In this document: piece by piece, positions 1-13,000 of the stretch
Layout: every line of letters begins with the position of its first letter
Position numbering within the stretch: the stretch's first letter is position 1
Origin: Choristocarpus tenellus KU-1152
Taxonomy: Eukaryota; Phaeophyceae
DNA length: 27,349 nt
Assembly: GCA_964200185.2 (NCBI GenBank)
Contig: CAXNAD020000147.1
Coordinates: 1-27,349 of the forward strand
Direction: 5' to 3'
The notes under the pieces: model-generated
What the model saw: only the letters and a program-made list of their open reading frames with translations
What the model was told of the DNA's origin: nothing
Databases searched by the model: none
Made by a program: the position numbers and the translations under genes

Positions 1-65
1 CAAAAATCGTGACATTAAGAAATTGACCCCAAATGGACAGTCGCTACCCCCTCCCAGATACTTTG
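1..65 (+). mobile_element. MITE family 2, right end only
   Basis: The first 65 bases match the right end of family 2: ATCGTGACAT, CCCCAAATGGACAG and CCCAGATACTTTG. The element is cut by the window edge. Confidence 0.8.
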
Positions 66-275
66 AGCCTTTCCCATGTCACACACATAGCTTGAATGCT
101 TTGTGTGTATTTCAAATACTACATATCCCCATCTACAGCAAATCAACTTACCTTGAAGTAGCTTGTTCACGAGATCAAGGGAAGTGGATCACAACAGAGG
201 GCATGCATGTAACTAACCCAACCAGGATATCAAGGGAACATTCATAGTTTTGCCATGTAATACCTGCATCAGAGT

Positions 276-530
276 CAAAATATACAAGAGGTATTCAGTT
301 GCATTTTAAGGATGCCAGCAACTGTGTGCAGAATTCGACTCTTTTTTCAAATGCGTATAGTATAGGGTATTTCCAAATTATGTCAAAAAGTTTCAAACAA
401 TAGAGAAATCAACTATCTCAAGTCAAACTTGACACTTCATCTATAGAAGTGTGGATGAATTGAAAGAGATAAAAACAACCCGACTTAGAGTGCAAAACGG
501 TCAAAACCTGGGGACCTCTTGTGTCCTTTG
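276..530 (-). mobile_element. MITE family 3 copy, inverted
   Basis: Its ends are CAAAATATACAAGAGGTATTC and GGGGACCTCTTGTGTCCTTTG. In reverse complement it matches the copies at 2966 and 16895, with a shared TTTCTATAGAT/TTTCTATG core and a CTATTGTTT stretch. Confidence 0.78.
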
Positions 531-675
531 ACTCCCATCAATCAGCATTTGCCAACTTATCTCTTCCTTGTACGTTCAACAGAATCAATGGCGCGCTCCA
601 GTCGAATTGCAAGCACATATATATATATATCTCAGCTATCTCCTTATGATTTGGGTGGTTAAAGTTAATGATACC

Positions 676-761
676 TATGTGACATGAGATGTGACAGGCA
701 TTGCGTGCAATGGAATCGGACATGAGAATACATCACAGTTACCACACTCATCAGGACGTTG
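676..761 (-). CDS. Possible terminal exon with in-frame stop
   Basis: The acceptor TTTTCGTTTAG|CAAC is in phase 0 with exon 28. The frame stays open for 28 codons and ends at a TAG (676-678). It reads DECGNCDVFSCPIP. If used, the protein would end with a short cytoplasmic tail after a single transmembrane helix. There is no family similarity to support it, so this is only a candidate. Confidence 0.2.
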
Positions 762-870
762 CTAAACGAAAAATAAGACATACTTGTCTCTATGACTGAC
801 TCTAGATCTGTTGAGTTTGTTTGCAGGTCTCTATTGCACAAGGAAATCAATACGCAAGAGGGTCTCTAAC

Positions 871-1056
871 CTGTCCTTTCTCTACGTAGAGGTTCCATAT
901 CCTCTCATGCACTCTCTGACGCTTCAACTGAAGTCTTCGATCAAACAGCTCTTGGCCCAACCACAACACCAGGATGAGAACTATAATTCCCAGTGTAATT
1001 GCAAATCCCAGGGCGGACCTGTCCAATAGAGCTGAGAATAGCTTCAGGCCTCCACC
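871..1056 (-). CDS. Exon 28: transmembrane helix after GPS
   Basis: The acceptor is CACTCTCCTCAG|GGTG and the donor AAAGGACAG|GTTAGA; 62 codons, phase 0. It reads LGFAITLGIIVLILVLWLG, a clear transmembrane helix about 30 residues after the end of the GPS exon. RRLQLKRQRVHERIW follows, a positively charged stretch consistent with a cytosolic side. An earlier donor, CTCTAC|GTAGAG, is possible. What follows is not resolved. Confidence 0.9.
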
Positions 1057-4000
1057 CTGAGGAGAGTGAACAGCGAATGCATATATAACTTTTCAAAAGA
1101 GCCCTTAGACTGAGTATAAACCCCAGATGAGAGGTATATTTCTCTCATAGCAGGTTATCAGGGTGTTAAACGAGACTGAAAACGTGGCGCCCCCCCCCTT
1201 TCTGATGGAGATGGGCAACGATTGTATTCGGAGTAGTATGACTCCTTTAAGCGTTACTCATCATGCTGATAGGATGAATGAAAAGAGAAGCCTTGATTGC
1301 ATTTAGAGCATTTGATAACTGAACATATGCATTGGGCAAATGGAGATGACGTCAACACCCCTAACGTGATAGCACAGTTCAAAACAAGCTATTGATGGGG
1401 GTGCTATGTGTATTAGACCACTGACCTTACACTATATCATGGATGCTCACCAATTCGACATGGGTAATTTGGAGAGTGGAATCTTCGCTGGAACTGATGG
1501 CAAATTCCGTCAAGTGAACACTGGTGCATGAGACCATCATATTGGACTGTGTATTGTTCATCTCCTTAACATTGCCTGCAGGATCGGCACTTATCCCGCT
1601 GAGAAAAACCCCGGCATCATCCCACACGTTTGCTGCAGCATCCCAGAAGGCACACAGTGGGTTGGAACCGGCAGTCTTTGACACATTAACCTTCATGTTG
1701 ACTGTCACAGGCAGAGCAAGAGTTTTCACCTTGGTCGTAGTGGGAATAAGAGGTATGGAGATGTTGGTTGTGATGAGGGAGAACATTTTGACTTGTGATT
1801 GCAATTGGAGGGATTAACTCCGCCTTCATCCCAAAATTGTAATATATGTGCTTTGAAGCATATATTAACTTCAATGTGACCTGGTTGCGGGAAACTCCTT
1901 GTTAATAATAGAGCATGCTTCCATGTATGTGTTCTCCATGTTGCATGATGTGCAAGGGACCAATAGGAAGAACATGCATCTCCCCGACTGTGGAACTTCT
2001 TGCTACCATACGTAGACTCAGGTTTTACCTCCTGTTGACCTCTTAGGATCGTAACACTTGTAACCCCTGTGTCCACCAGCATGCTTGGCTGACCATGCAT
2101 CACGAATTGGTAGGATCCCAGGAGCACTGACACCTCTGACTTTGAAGATGCTTGAAGAGGGTGACCTCCAAGACGGCTGTGATCAACATCAGTTGTCGAA
2201 TCCTCAGGAAGGTGCACTGTTGATGATCCTGCAGTCAGAGAGAGGAAAATGTTCCACAATTTTCCACAACAGGTGACCAAGCAAACGAATGAATCCCAAT
2301 TATTTGCCTACATCCAAAGCCAGTGACTCTTGTCCCACAATACAAGAGTGTCTGCCTTGCAATATGTTCAATGATAACATATATATATATATGTTATTCA
2401 ATATACAGGACTATGTGTTGAGAAAAGTGAACTAACAAAGCTCTTACACTTGGTGAACTGAAATAGTCTACTCTATCCTATTTACCGTTTCACTGTTCTA
2501 TGCAGGGCACCAAGTGGATTTGATCCAGTTTTGCAGATGAGATGCATCCTTATACCATCTTCCAATGAAAGCCTGATGTGGGTTTGCAAGCAAGCATCCA
2601 CCAAGACCATTTTAGCTTCTTTGTCCAATCAGGCAGAAAATTCCGAGAGAGGCGAAGGCAAAACCAAGTATTGAAATCGCGTTTCATGTCCTTGTTTTTC
2701 ATGGCAGTTGCAGTGCTTCACGCTATTATATCACCTGCAGACAAAGTACCCTCATCTTCAGATGACCATACAACTGAAGCAAGATTCATCGTTGCCCCGT
2801 TAACGACTGATGGTTCCTCACCAACCTCGAGCTCTGCGACCATCGACTCTAAGAGTTGAGGAAGAAGAACTATCAGCCTGGTAGGTACACAAGTTGTAGT
2901 AGCAATAGGCATGAGATGGGTTGGTCCCGAATAGTCTTCCGGAGTTTGTCAGAGTTTCCACAACCCAAAATAAGCGAGAGGTGCCTAGGTTTTGGTCGTT
3001 TCGCATTGTAAGCGCCAGTTTTTCCAATCTTTTGTAGTACATATTTCTATGGATAAAGTGCTAACTTTGACTTGAGAGCGTTTATTTATCTATTGTTTCT
3101 AACTTTCAACGCAGTTTATGAAAGTTCCAATACGCATTTGTAAAAAAAACCCAAATTTTGCATATACTTGTTGCCCTCCTTAAAATGCAGCTCTGGGTAC
3201 CTCTTATTAACTTTGGCCCTGTCAAGGATAAGATGCAGCAGGTGTCGGAGAGTGGTACCTAATCCGAAAGGTCAAGAGTTCTTGGCATGCCTCACCCGTG
3301 CCAGTCTTTGCACTACCATAAACCTGAAAACTTGTATAAATTTCCATCAAAGCAAAGATACTATTTCCAGATACAGGGTGGTCCATTGGGTGCAGATCTT
3401 CACTTCTTCGACCTGAACCGTACACCCCATACTTCCTATTCTACATACACTCAGAGTCGATTCGAATACCTATCAGTGACATCATCTGACGCAGATTGTA
3501 CGGGAGATGAAGGTGTGGAGGAATTGCTGATGCCACTGGCCACCAACACGCTGTCCAGGGTCTCCACCATGAGATCGACTGCGTCAATATTGATATTTGT
3601 AGAGGTGTTTGTCATGTACATCTGGTTGGACAGTATCCCTACCTGAAAGAGGTTGTTGGGTGATGAGAAGTTGGTGCCTGGGTAAGCAGCCTTGCTCACC
3701 TTTTTGGTTGGGGTAGAGACAAGACCTCGTGTACAGACTCGAGTGACCACCTTGATCGTACCAGGGGATTCCTTGTGTAGCATAAATATTCTTCCGTCAC
3801 AATGGTGACAGTTAACTCGAGAGTGATTGTCGTCAGCTAACACGGTCATATCATTGACTATTGAGGCTTACATTTTTCTAGGGGTATATGCAGGGGAATC
3901 AATAAGAGTTCCTAGCCTGAGTGGTATTGACAGTTGGTTGTTGCTCACTTGAATTAGTTTGTCAGGTTGTAAAACAGTAATGTGCTATATCTCTCCTCAT

Positions 4001-7000
4001 TTGACCCATATGCAGGGTTCCTGGACTAAGGGGAGAACAATTCCTGACTGGTTGGGGTTTGGGGTTCCAATGAAGGTAGAGGTTAATGGCTAAAGCTAAA
4101 GTCAACAGTCAACTGCACAGAAGGTAGTGACCTGGCTCGGACCTGCCAGATTTTGCTTCTGAGTAGCACAGACGAATTGTTGACAAGTGCAAGCCGAGAT
4201 TACATATTCCATTGCAACCAAGTCAAAATCTGTACATTATATGCTTCCTCCTTGGCCCTTGATGAAGCTGTTGTGAAAATCGATTGAAGTTGGAGGAGGG
4301 ATCAACAAAAATATGTTCCTAGATGGATTGAAAGCCAAAAAGAGTCTGAGGGAGGCTGCTACAGAGTCTGAGGGAGGCTGCTACAGAGCCAAAGGGTGCA
4401 ACCAGATATCGCAAGCTACCTTGAGGCAAGATAAGAGATCGACACAGGACATGATATGGTACTGGCAGAATTTGAAAGGGGGGATAGGCACTGCAGGGAG
4501 TAGCGATGTAGCTTAGGATGAAATCTGTCTGGGTGATCTCATGCACTTACGCACCTAATAGAATAGATTACAAAAAAATGTTCAACTATTTGAAAAACAT
4601 AAAATTGTATGATCTTGGCACATCTACTGTAACACTAAATTCAGGGCGCTTAAGAGCTGATATTGGGTCCAGCTCTTGCGTTGCTCCAGGAGATAAACTC
4701 TGGCATGATCATAAATGCTATGGAAATTAATGAATGAATTAATGGACCCTCTTCCCCACAAGTAACACAATGGCTTGAGGATATCTTTACTATCCTATTT
4801 ATTGAGAAATATACCTTAATACCATACTCCGGAGTATACAGTGCTACTGACCCAAAGCATTTAAGAGGGTAGGAGTTTTGCCCTGTTTGTTTCTTTGGGG
4901 CTTGACTTCCCACATGTGTTTTACACCCTTTTTCAGTTTTCTGTTTGAGCACAGATACCTATAATGTATACGACTATGAAAGGTGTGTCTGGAGCAAGGA
5001 TATTGACACTTGCTAACAAACACCATAGCCAAAATTAATCAAAATCACACCATTGAACGGACACGACCCTACCCTCTTAAATGCTTTAACTCACTCTAGG
5101 CTGCTTCCCCAGTCCACCTAGATGTATTGATACGAAGTTGGGTGGAACAAGCAAAAGGAACTATGGGAAAGGGATTCCCACCCCTGGGATTTAGTGCTGG
5201 ATGTTGAAGAATTGTTTTTACGCATCACAGGATGGGACTATCAATTTGTCCAATGCCATACCTTAACTTTCCCCCCCCTTTACCTCCTAACTGCTCTGCC
5301 CTGCCATTTGTTTCGCCAGGGAGAGATTTTTGATACCCTTATTGAGTCTAGCTTTAGGAGGTTACAGTTTGATCGACCCAGTAAGAAAGATCTTGCTAGA
5401 CCTACTACTTAGGTACAGCACTTGTAACCAAACAACACACTCCAGCGGTCCAAAGCACAACCTTTGGACCTTGAACAAGGCTGGGTGCCCGTGTAGTTTC
5501 TTGGTAGCCCCTAATAGTAATATGGCCATGAGAATGCTGTGCGTAACCCAATAGGACCAGGAAGTGAGTGAATCAACTTGAAGATTTGACAACCCTGTGA
5601 TATGGATGGGAGATGCCATCAATGAACCAATCGTAGAAGACAGTCAGGTAGGACTATTTCCCTTCTCCTAACCACCATCTCTCTGCATATGTACATGTAT
5701 GACCATAGACAGAATCTGGGACTAACCTGAGCACTGCTGGTCAAAGTTTCTGGGTACATGGACAAACTAACAAGCACCTCACAGACGGCGGTGATGCTAT
5801 CAGCTGAAAGGTCCATGCCAGTCACATCGCTTGAGACATGCTCAACCATTGTCGTGATGAGAGCCTGCATTGGGGTCAGACAACAAGAATTGAGAGGTTA
5901 GAGATCCTAAATTCTACGTCAATATCGCTTCTTGTGGGTTCCCAGTTGTTCACACTACAACAAATCAAAAGTAGTATTCCTCATATAAGGCTCTAGTAGA
6001 TAGCTGGACATCAGATTGTAACTTTGTGTGCACCTGCGTGTCTTGCATTTCCTCGCCCACATCATCCGTGCTTTCAAGATGGCTGAGTGCTAGAGTTAAG
6101 TATGCCCTAACACTCGCCACAGCATCTCCTGGCTGTACATTCTGGACAGATCCATTCAGCTGTCCTGATGCCTGCTCCAGTAGATATGATGGAAAGGTCT
6201 GCCGAAAGGCAATTGCACAGGCAGGCGATCTGGTGAGTTTGTTTATATTTCCCCCTGTACATTGTACGGAAGTGACAGAAGTGACAGTGGACAGGAAGAG
6301 CTGGAAATGCGATATTTTCGTAAGCTGGTGTAGGTCAAGGATGACATTTTGTACTGTCAGAAATGCAAGCAATGGCTTTTGTCCCAACCTCATAATTAAA
6401 CATGTTGCTATGAGTTCCATGGTGTGCGAGAAGAGCAGGCACCGTGCTTTGGGTCAAGACAGTGATCACTGCAGTTGGGAATACACTGATATTGGAATAT
6501 TTGCAAGGACAGTGTTCAGCATTAGTGGGAAATGGGCAACTGGTTGGCTGATACCTACTCTTTTTCAATGGCAGAAAAAAGTCCAGTTTAGTCACTTGCC
6601 AAGCTCAAAGTGTCTCCAGAATATAATATTTTCAGTCGATGACTTAGTACAGCATCAAAATGACAGGTAATTATTCATAGTGGGGAATGTGCTTTTTGTA
6701 ATCCAAGGTTTGTTTACAGAGGGTTCTGAATGTATGCTGTTCGCAAAGTACTTCATATCTGGTTTGATTTTTTCTCATCTCAGCAAGGCGCCATTGTTTT
6801 TTTGTGCAGATTACATCATTGGTTTGATCAGAGTACCCCAGACAATTGACACATTTCACACAGAGGCCCACGTCAACGTGCACTAGTCCCCAATGGAGTA
6901 TATGAGTGTACTCTGGTGAACTTACACAACAGAGTGTTACGTCGAGCGTCTACACTCCTAAGGCCTTGCAATCAGTAATGAAGCTCTGATAATATGTTTG

Positions 7001-10000
7001 TTATTCCCTCAGCTTCATCAACCTCACCTTGTTTGAGGCGAGAGGGTCATATGAGATGTTGGTGACTTGTACTGTAGCCACACCGCCATCCTTGTCAATA
7101 TATGAGGTTCCCTCTGCACCAAGGCTGTCCGATGCATGGCCTGAGGAATACATCAAGTTTTTGTGCAAGGCTATACAATCGTGTATTCTCTGAACTTACA
7201 TTGGCTGGCACATAGTCGTTCAATAGATTAAAGAAACCAATTAGTCACGATTATTCCCATTAACTTGGATATCCAGTAAGGATTGTAAACGCTGCCATGA
7301 TACTTTAAAAGGCGCTGTATTGTTTTCTTTTGGTAGCCTTGGGCCCCTTCTTAGCATAGTAGCATGAAATCAACAAGATATCTGGTTCTGTTTCTATATA
7401 TATATTGACCTCATCAGAGTGGAAAGTTGACTTTCTGAACGGTACTGCTGTGATAGGTCGAAGTTCCCTTTGACCCATAATGTCCTAGAGGGAATGTCAG
7501 GCATCCATTCGGGGCCTGTGGGAATCTGTAGTGATTTTCATGTCATCTGAGTGAGTTTGTCAAATGAAAGAACAATTTCCTTTGTCTGAACGCACCTTCC
7601 TTCCTCATCCCCCCGTTTCAACCAAATCCGAAGGAAATCACTTGCAAAACGGGCATCAATCTGGGGTATCTTACAACGCCCCATCAAACCCTGAATGGAC
7701 AACCTGGTCTAAACACCCCTTTCCTCTAAGATACTATAGGTCCGTAGACTAAAGTTGGGCAATTCAAGTACAGAGTAGAATCAGTAGGCATGCTTTGACA
7801 GACATTGTGCATGATATTAGTGGGATGATACTGGACATACACCTAGCCCAAAAAAACTCTGACCAGCTTTCTCCAGGAGAAGTGGCATGCAAACATATAG
7901 AGAGTATCATGTAAACAATTGTTGGGATTGTTGGATAGCTCTTGCTTGGGACTTGCCAATCAAGGTGATGGTGAAGTTGTTGGCCGATTCTCCCATAGGT
8001 AAAGGACCAGACCACTCCACTGACTCACTCTTTGATAGGGACAGACTGAGATAATCTCCGCTTCCATCCTGTTTGTCCAGTAACTCATTTCAGAGGTCGG
8101 GAGTGGTAATTGAGTGTGGTGCAGAGTGTACTATACCTTTGTCTAGACACCTTTGACGAATGTAGCTGGGGTGTGGAAACCAAAAGAAAATGTGTCAAGT
8201 GGATGAGCAATGCATTAAATTTGCTCCTCCAAAAACAGACGTAGATGCCTAGGCCTCTCCATACCAATTGGAGCACAACATCATTCATTAAGTTGAAAAC
8301 ACACGCAAAGTAGCAAGCAAACCTCAGTAAGTGTGTATACATATGGACAACAACATATGATTACCACAACACAACATGCATTGTTCTTGTCCAGTGCAAA
8401 AAAACGCACCTTCAGGTTTCTCGCAGGCTGCTCTCTCACCTTGCTATGTGCATAGGAGAAACTAAGAAGGATTGGTAGGTCGTCCTCATCATCTGTCCAG
8501 GATAAGTTCTCCAGAAAGAATGTGTCTAGTGCCGCCTCACCTTTCAGAGGGCTAGCACCGATGAATCCTCCATGTGGTGCTGAGTTCACCAAGATTGAGA
8601 CTTCACTAAATCCTGTGGTTGAGAGGAGAGTTAACCACGAAATTGTAAGCCTCTTAACTGTAGGCAGTGGACCATTTTAGCGGGGTTCATCTACTGGTAT
8701 GCCTCTTGGAAAAAAAAATAATGGGAAGCACAACCTATGTTCTTGGTGAAAGGATCTTGAGCCGAGAGCCTAAAGGTGTAGCTTCCCCCACTTGAGAGTT
8801 TGTTTGGACGGATGATGAGGTTTATCCTGCAGGGTGTGGAAAATAATTTTCAGCAAATAATGGTTTGTCATGGCTCATGGAATTGGATGTGAGGTATCAA
8901 AATTAGGCGAGGACATGCCAAAAAAGAATAAAGTGTCAGGTAGTCAAAGTGTTCAATGAGTATCATTTTGAAGTGTGTTCATGTGCGTGCCAGTTCTTGA
9001 GCATCAACTTGCCCAATTTGAGAGGCCAACAGATCGGATAATAGCAATAAGGCAAACTTGACTTTCTTCTTTGTGACACTAGCAATCACTGTTGTACTAG
9101 TAATGCGTGTCTGTAGCTTCGTCCAAAATAGAACTCCAACAGCAAGTGCTGAGTGAAAGTATCTTAGAGGCTACGAGTTTTGCCCTGTTTGTCCATTTGG
9201 GACTTTGCTTCCCATGGGTTCTTTTATGACATTTTCCTACTCCAAAATGTTCAGGAGTAGTTACAGTGTATAAGTTATGAAAAGGTGTGTCCGTGACAAG
9301 GATATTGGCACTTACTGACAAACACGATAGCCAAAATTACATCAAAATCTAAACATTGGGTTTTGGCCCCCAAATGGACGCGGCCCTAACCTCTAAGATA
9401 CGTTGGTTCACTGCCATCATCTTTGAGTCAAGCCAAGTGAGAGGTAAGCTGGGTTGCATTGTAAGGATCCCCCAAAAGGTAATATGTATGTCATTTAGTA
9501 CAATTGCAGAAGCAACCTTCTCCTGAATTGTGGTATCCCTTTGTATGTGGAAAGGGGGAATAACAACGTTGCATACCATATTGTGTACACGGAGCAATGA
9601 AATACATTGTATTGCTCGGGGAAAGAAAGATGGCTTAGAATTCAAAAGAGTCTAAGCCTGACCACCTCTCACTTGGTTTGACTCTTTCCTCTTCAGTGTT
9701 GAGATGGTTTTGGTCAGAGTTTGTTGCAACATGCTATTTCGTTCATTAAACCACCACGGTGTGCCTTACCCGTGCATGGAAGTGGAGAACACATCCTCCC
9801 AGAGTGAAATGTCTAAGTCACCTTCCTCCTGCCGTTTTGGAAGGTATATGTTATTGTCAATATAACAATAAAACGTAAGTCTCGTGTTGCAGCACCTAGG
9901 GAAAAGGATATCTATAGCAACACACAGTGCTATCTTCCTATTCACTGTGATCACATTCATTTAATGTGGAACCAATTTCCAATCATCAAACACACACTCA

Positions 10001-13000
10001 CAACAACCCACCACCACACCAACATGGCACTGTAATTTGACTCCAGGTTATGCTTGCAAAATCGCTGGATGCTGAACATGGATTGGAGAGATACACAGGA
10101 TAGACTGTATGTGTAAAACGTTTTGCCTGCTTGGGGTATGTCAAATAGGATTCTAACAAACTCGATCCTATACTGACTACATGCACAAACTTGTACCTGG
10201 GTCCAAGTTATGTTGTTCGTTGAATTGGTGGTGCCATATATCACCAGTTTGGAGGTGGGATCGTGTCTGGTTTTGTCATTTTTGAGGGCCACGGCCACCT
10301 CAGGATAGGAGTAGGAGACAACCTGCCGTGAAAGACTTTTGTTGTTTGTTGCAAGCACTGGGTTGCAGAGAACTGACTGTCTTGTGACAGAGCAAAATAT
10401 GTGGCATTCTTCACTCTCATCCAACTCACTAGAATATTTCTTGACTAGAGTGAGAGCCACAAACGGAATACGGTGGTCGGTTCTTGACCTACAAAGCTTG
10501 TAGCATGATCTGCCATGCGCCTTGTTTCTTTCTAATCCCTACCTTGACTTTGCACATAGTGGAGTCTGTACGCAGCAGGCGGTATGTCTCATTAGCATCA
10601 CGGCTTCCCTTCGTCACGTTGAGGACAAAGGTGTATATCTGATCGATCAGGAGTTGAAAAATAGTATTAGCGACTGAGGTTTCAGGAGTGCAAGATATGT
10701 TGTTTTGCCCATCATTGACAAAATTAGTTGGTATAGTGGGTCGATCAGATTTTCTACTTCCTGAACTACAGTTTCTTATGCTCTATTTTATTCAACTACT
10801 GTGGAATGGCCTCCTCCACCTGATCATATCAATTACCTAGCCATCGGTACTTTTTCCTACTGGACACCTGAAACCTTTGGGAGGACAAAAAATGTTGAAG
10901 GTACTCTGGAAAATACAATCCCGAGTTCAAGAATAACAACAGGGTGTTGAAGAAATGACAAGGAATATTACCAAAGTTGAGCATAATTGTTTGGGGCAAA
11001 TACCAGTGGAATTTCACCTCTCTTTAATCCCTATGTGATTTGGGAAGCTTCACCAAGACGTTGAAAAACCACAACCTTTCGAAAAATCGGTTCAACACAA
11101 AGAACATCTCACATTCCGACTTCTTTTAACTCTTTAAAATACTAATTGAAGGGGAGATTTTCAAACCTGAAAAACCTAGTATGTTGACAAAAATGTCTGT
11201 TTTGTCCAAAATCACTTCGGGTAAGACGGTTATCAATATAGAGAGATTCTGCAATATTAACCAATACCACAAATCATTTACATTCTAAATACACAATACA
11301 TAGATATATAGATTCATAGATACATAGATATATAGATTCATAGATACATAGATACATAGATTCATACATACATACATACATACATACATACATACATACA
11401 TACATACATACATACATACATACATACATACATACATACATACATACATACATACATAAAAACTACTACATATTGACGTATATATATACATATTACACAT
11501 ATTTGATCTGTTCAGTATATATTATGTATATGAAGTAGTTGTAATCCAACGTTTGTCTAACGTGTGACATACGTATATCGAGCCAGCTAGACAGATACCC
11601 TCCCCCGAATTTTGCCTCTAGGGGTAGAAGAGGCGCTCTCCAATGGCTACCCAGTGGAGGAATGAAGGAGGCAAAGGGGGAACACTGGTCATGCTCGCAC
11701 ATGCCCCCAAGCTATTGGTCAAGTACAGCAGCACTCACTCATAGTCCAGCAAGTAGGCAACATGTGCTGGCAAATGGTTACCCCCTGCACCTTGGAGAAC
11801 AGCAGTCCCTTAACTGTCAACCGCAATTTCCGTATGGATGCGATCTTCCATGCAGGAACTCCCTCCAATACAACCTACTGCCCTATACAGTGAAAAGAGA
11901 CTACTCCTGGATGTGACCTTTGCTAAATTACAAGTGGACTGCCAACTCCTCAGCTCGTCAAACAGCAATGGCATTGCTCCTGTTGCAGCAAAGGCATGTA
12001 AAGTGTATCCACTACAAGGGATCCTTTCACCCTCTTAGTCTTAACCTCAACCAACACCTTTGTTGTAGAAACCTTCCAGCATTTTGACACACAGGTCGAG
12101 CTTTTCTGCACAAGCTAGAGACTCTTATTGTAGGAGGGAGTAGGGAACGGGTGGGGGTTTCAGCAGAAAGGGAGCTATAAAACCACATTGAAGACAGATT
12201 ACAGCTCAACTGGCCATCTCCAGAAGAGTTTTGTGTTATAATTAGAGACTCCCCTTTCCATTTCTTGTTTTGCCTACATGATAATCCCTGCAACTTATCA
12301 GCGAATATAATGATATGCATACTCTGGAGTATATTAATTATCAATGTTCTTGAAGACACAGAGTTTTGATGAAGAGTTTTGGTTTCAGATGTCAGAGTTT
12401 TTGTTTCAGATGCCATGTTTTAGTACCTAAACCTCTTGAGGCCATCCAAAACAAGCGACCAAAATCTTGTGGAAGAAGCTATGATAATATTAGAGTTGGA
12501 AGAGTAACTCAGACTCAACTTGTACTTGAGAAGAAATTCAACATCACTACCTTAAATATATTAGAAAGAAGTTGTCTGTAGATCGCCATGTTGAATGCTA
12601 CCTCCTCTGTTCGGAATTAAATGTAACGTGATTTTTGCAGCCCTCATGAACAAGTAAGATGTTTTTCCACATGTGCAATTTTTTTATGGGTGTATTGCAC
12701 AGACACCAAAAGTTTGCCCACCAAAATCTCAAGCAAAATGGGCAGCCTACACCCACCTATGATCCTACCCCCGAAGCCCTCCAAAACTCTGTTCCAGGAT
12801 GGTATGTTGCTGTATCCACCATCAGGGAGCTTGCCCACCTTCTCGGCCTTTTCCTTGCTAAGATGGGGAATTTTGAAGGACCCAAAGCATCTAAGAGGGT
12901 AGGGTCTCGTCCGTTCGGGATCATACATCCAATGATGCGATTTTGATTAATATTGACTATCGTGTTTGTTAGCAAGTGTCAATATCCTTGCTTCGAGCAC

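Larger units (their letters stand above)
1..870. other. Region 3' of the last secure exon
   Basis: It holds a partial family 2 MITE at 1-65, a full family 3 MITE at 276-530 and a short AT run near 617. The only exon candidate is the weak one at 676-761. A perfect donor-like TTCAAG|GTAAGT lies on the minus strand near 154, but every frame before it carries stops. I read this as intron or 3' flank. Confidence 0.5.

Noticed and set aside
1726-2280. 184-codon minus-strand frame running past exon 26 into its intron and the GPS exon
   Set aside because: Family-like sequence stops after about TILRGQQE. The rest is intron and an out-of-frame reading of exon 27, while the GPS frame is clearly the coding one.
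6026-6670. 214-codon plus-strand open frame, the longest single ORF in the window
   Set aside because: It is antisense to exon 22, which has family motifs and good splice sites. The plus-strand protein has low-complexity cysteine/serine composition and no recognisable domain.
11285-11500. Minus-strand frame of repeating MYVC residues
   Set aside because: It is the translation of the CATA microsatellite.
11662-12416. Overlapping open frames on both strands
   Set aside because: No domain, no splice-supported continuation, and both strands are equally open. Probably intron sequence, possibly an unrecognised repeat.
12644-12946. Open frames on both strands next to the family 1 MITE, considered as the C-terminal part of the mariner
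   Set aside because: No NSPDLN-type third acidic motif or other mariner C-terminal motif could be found.
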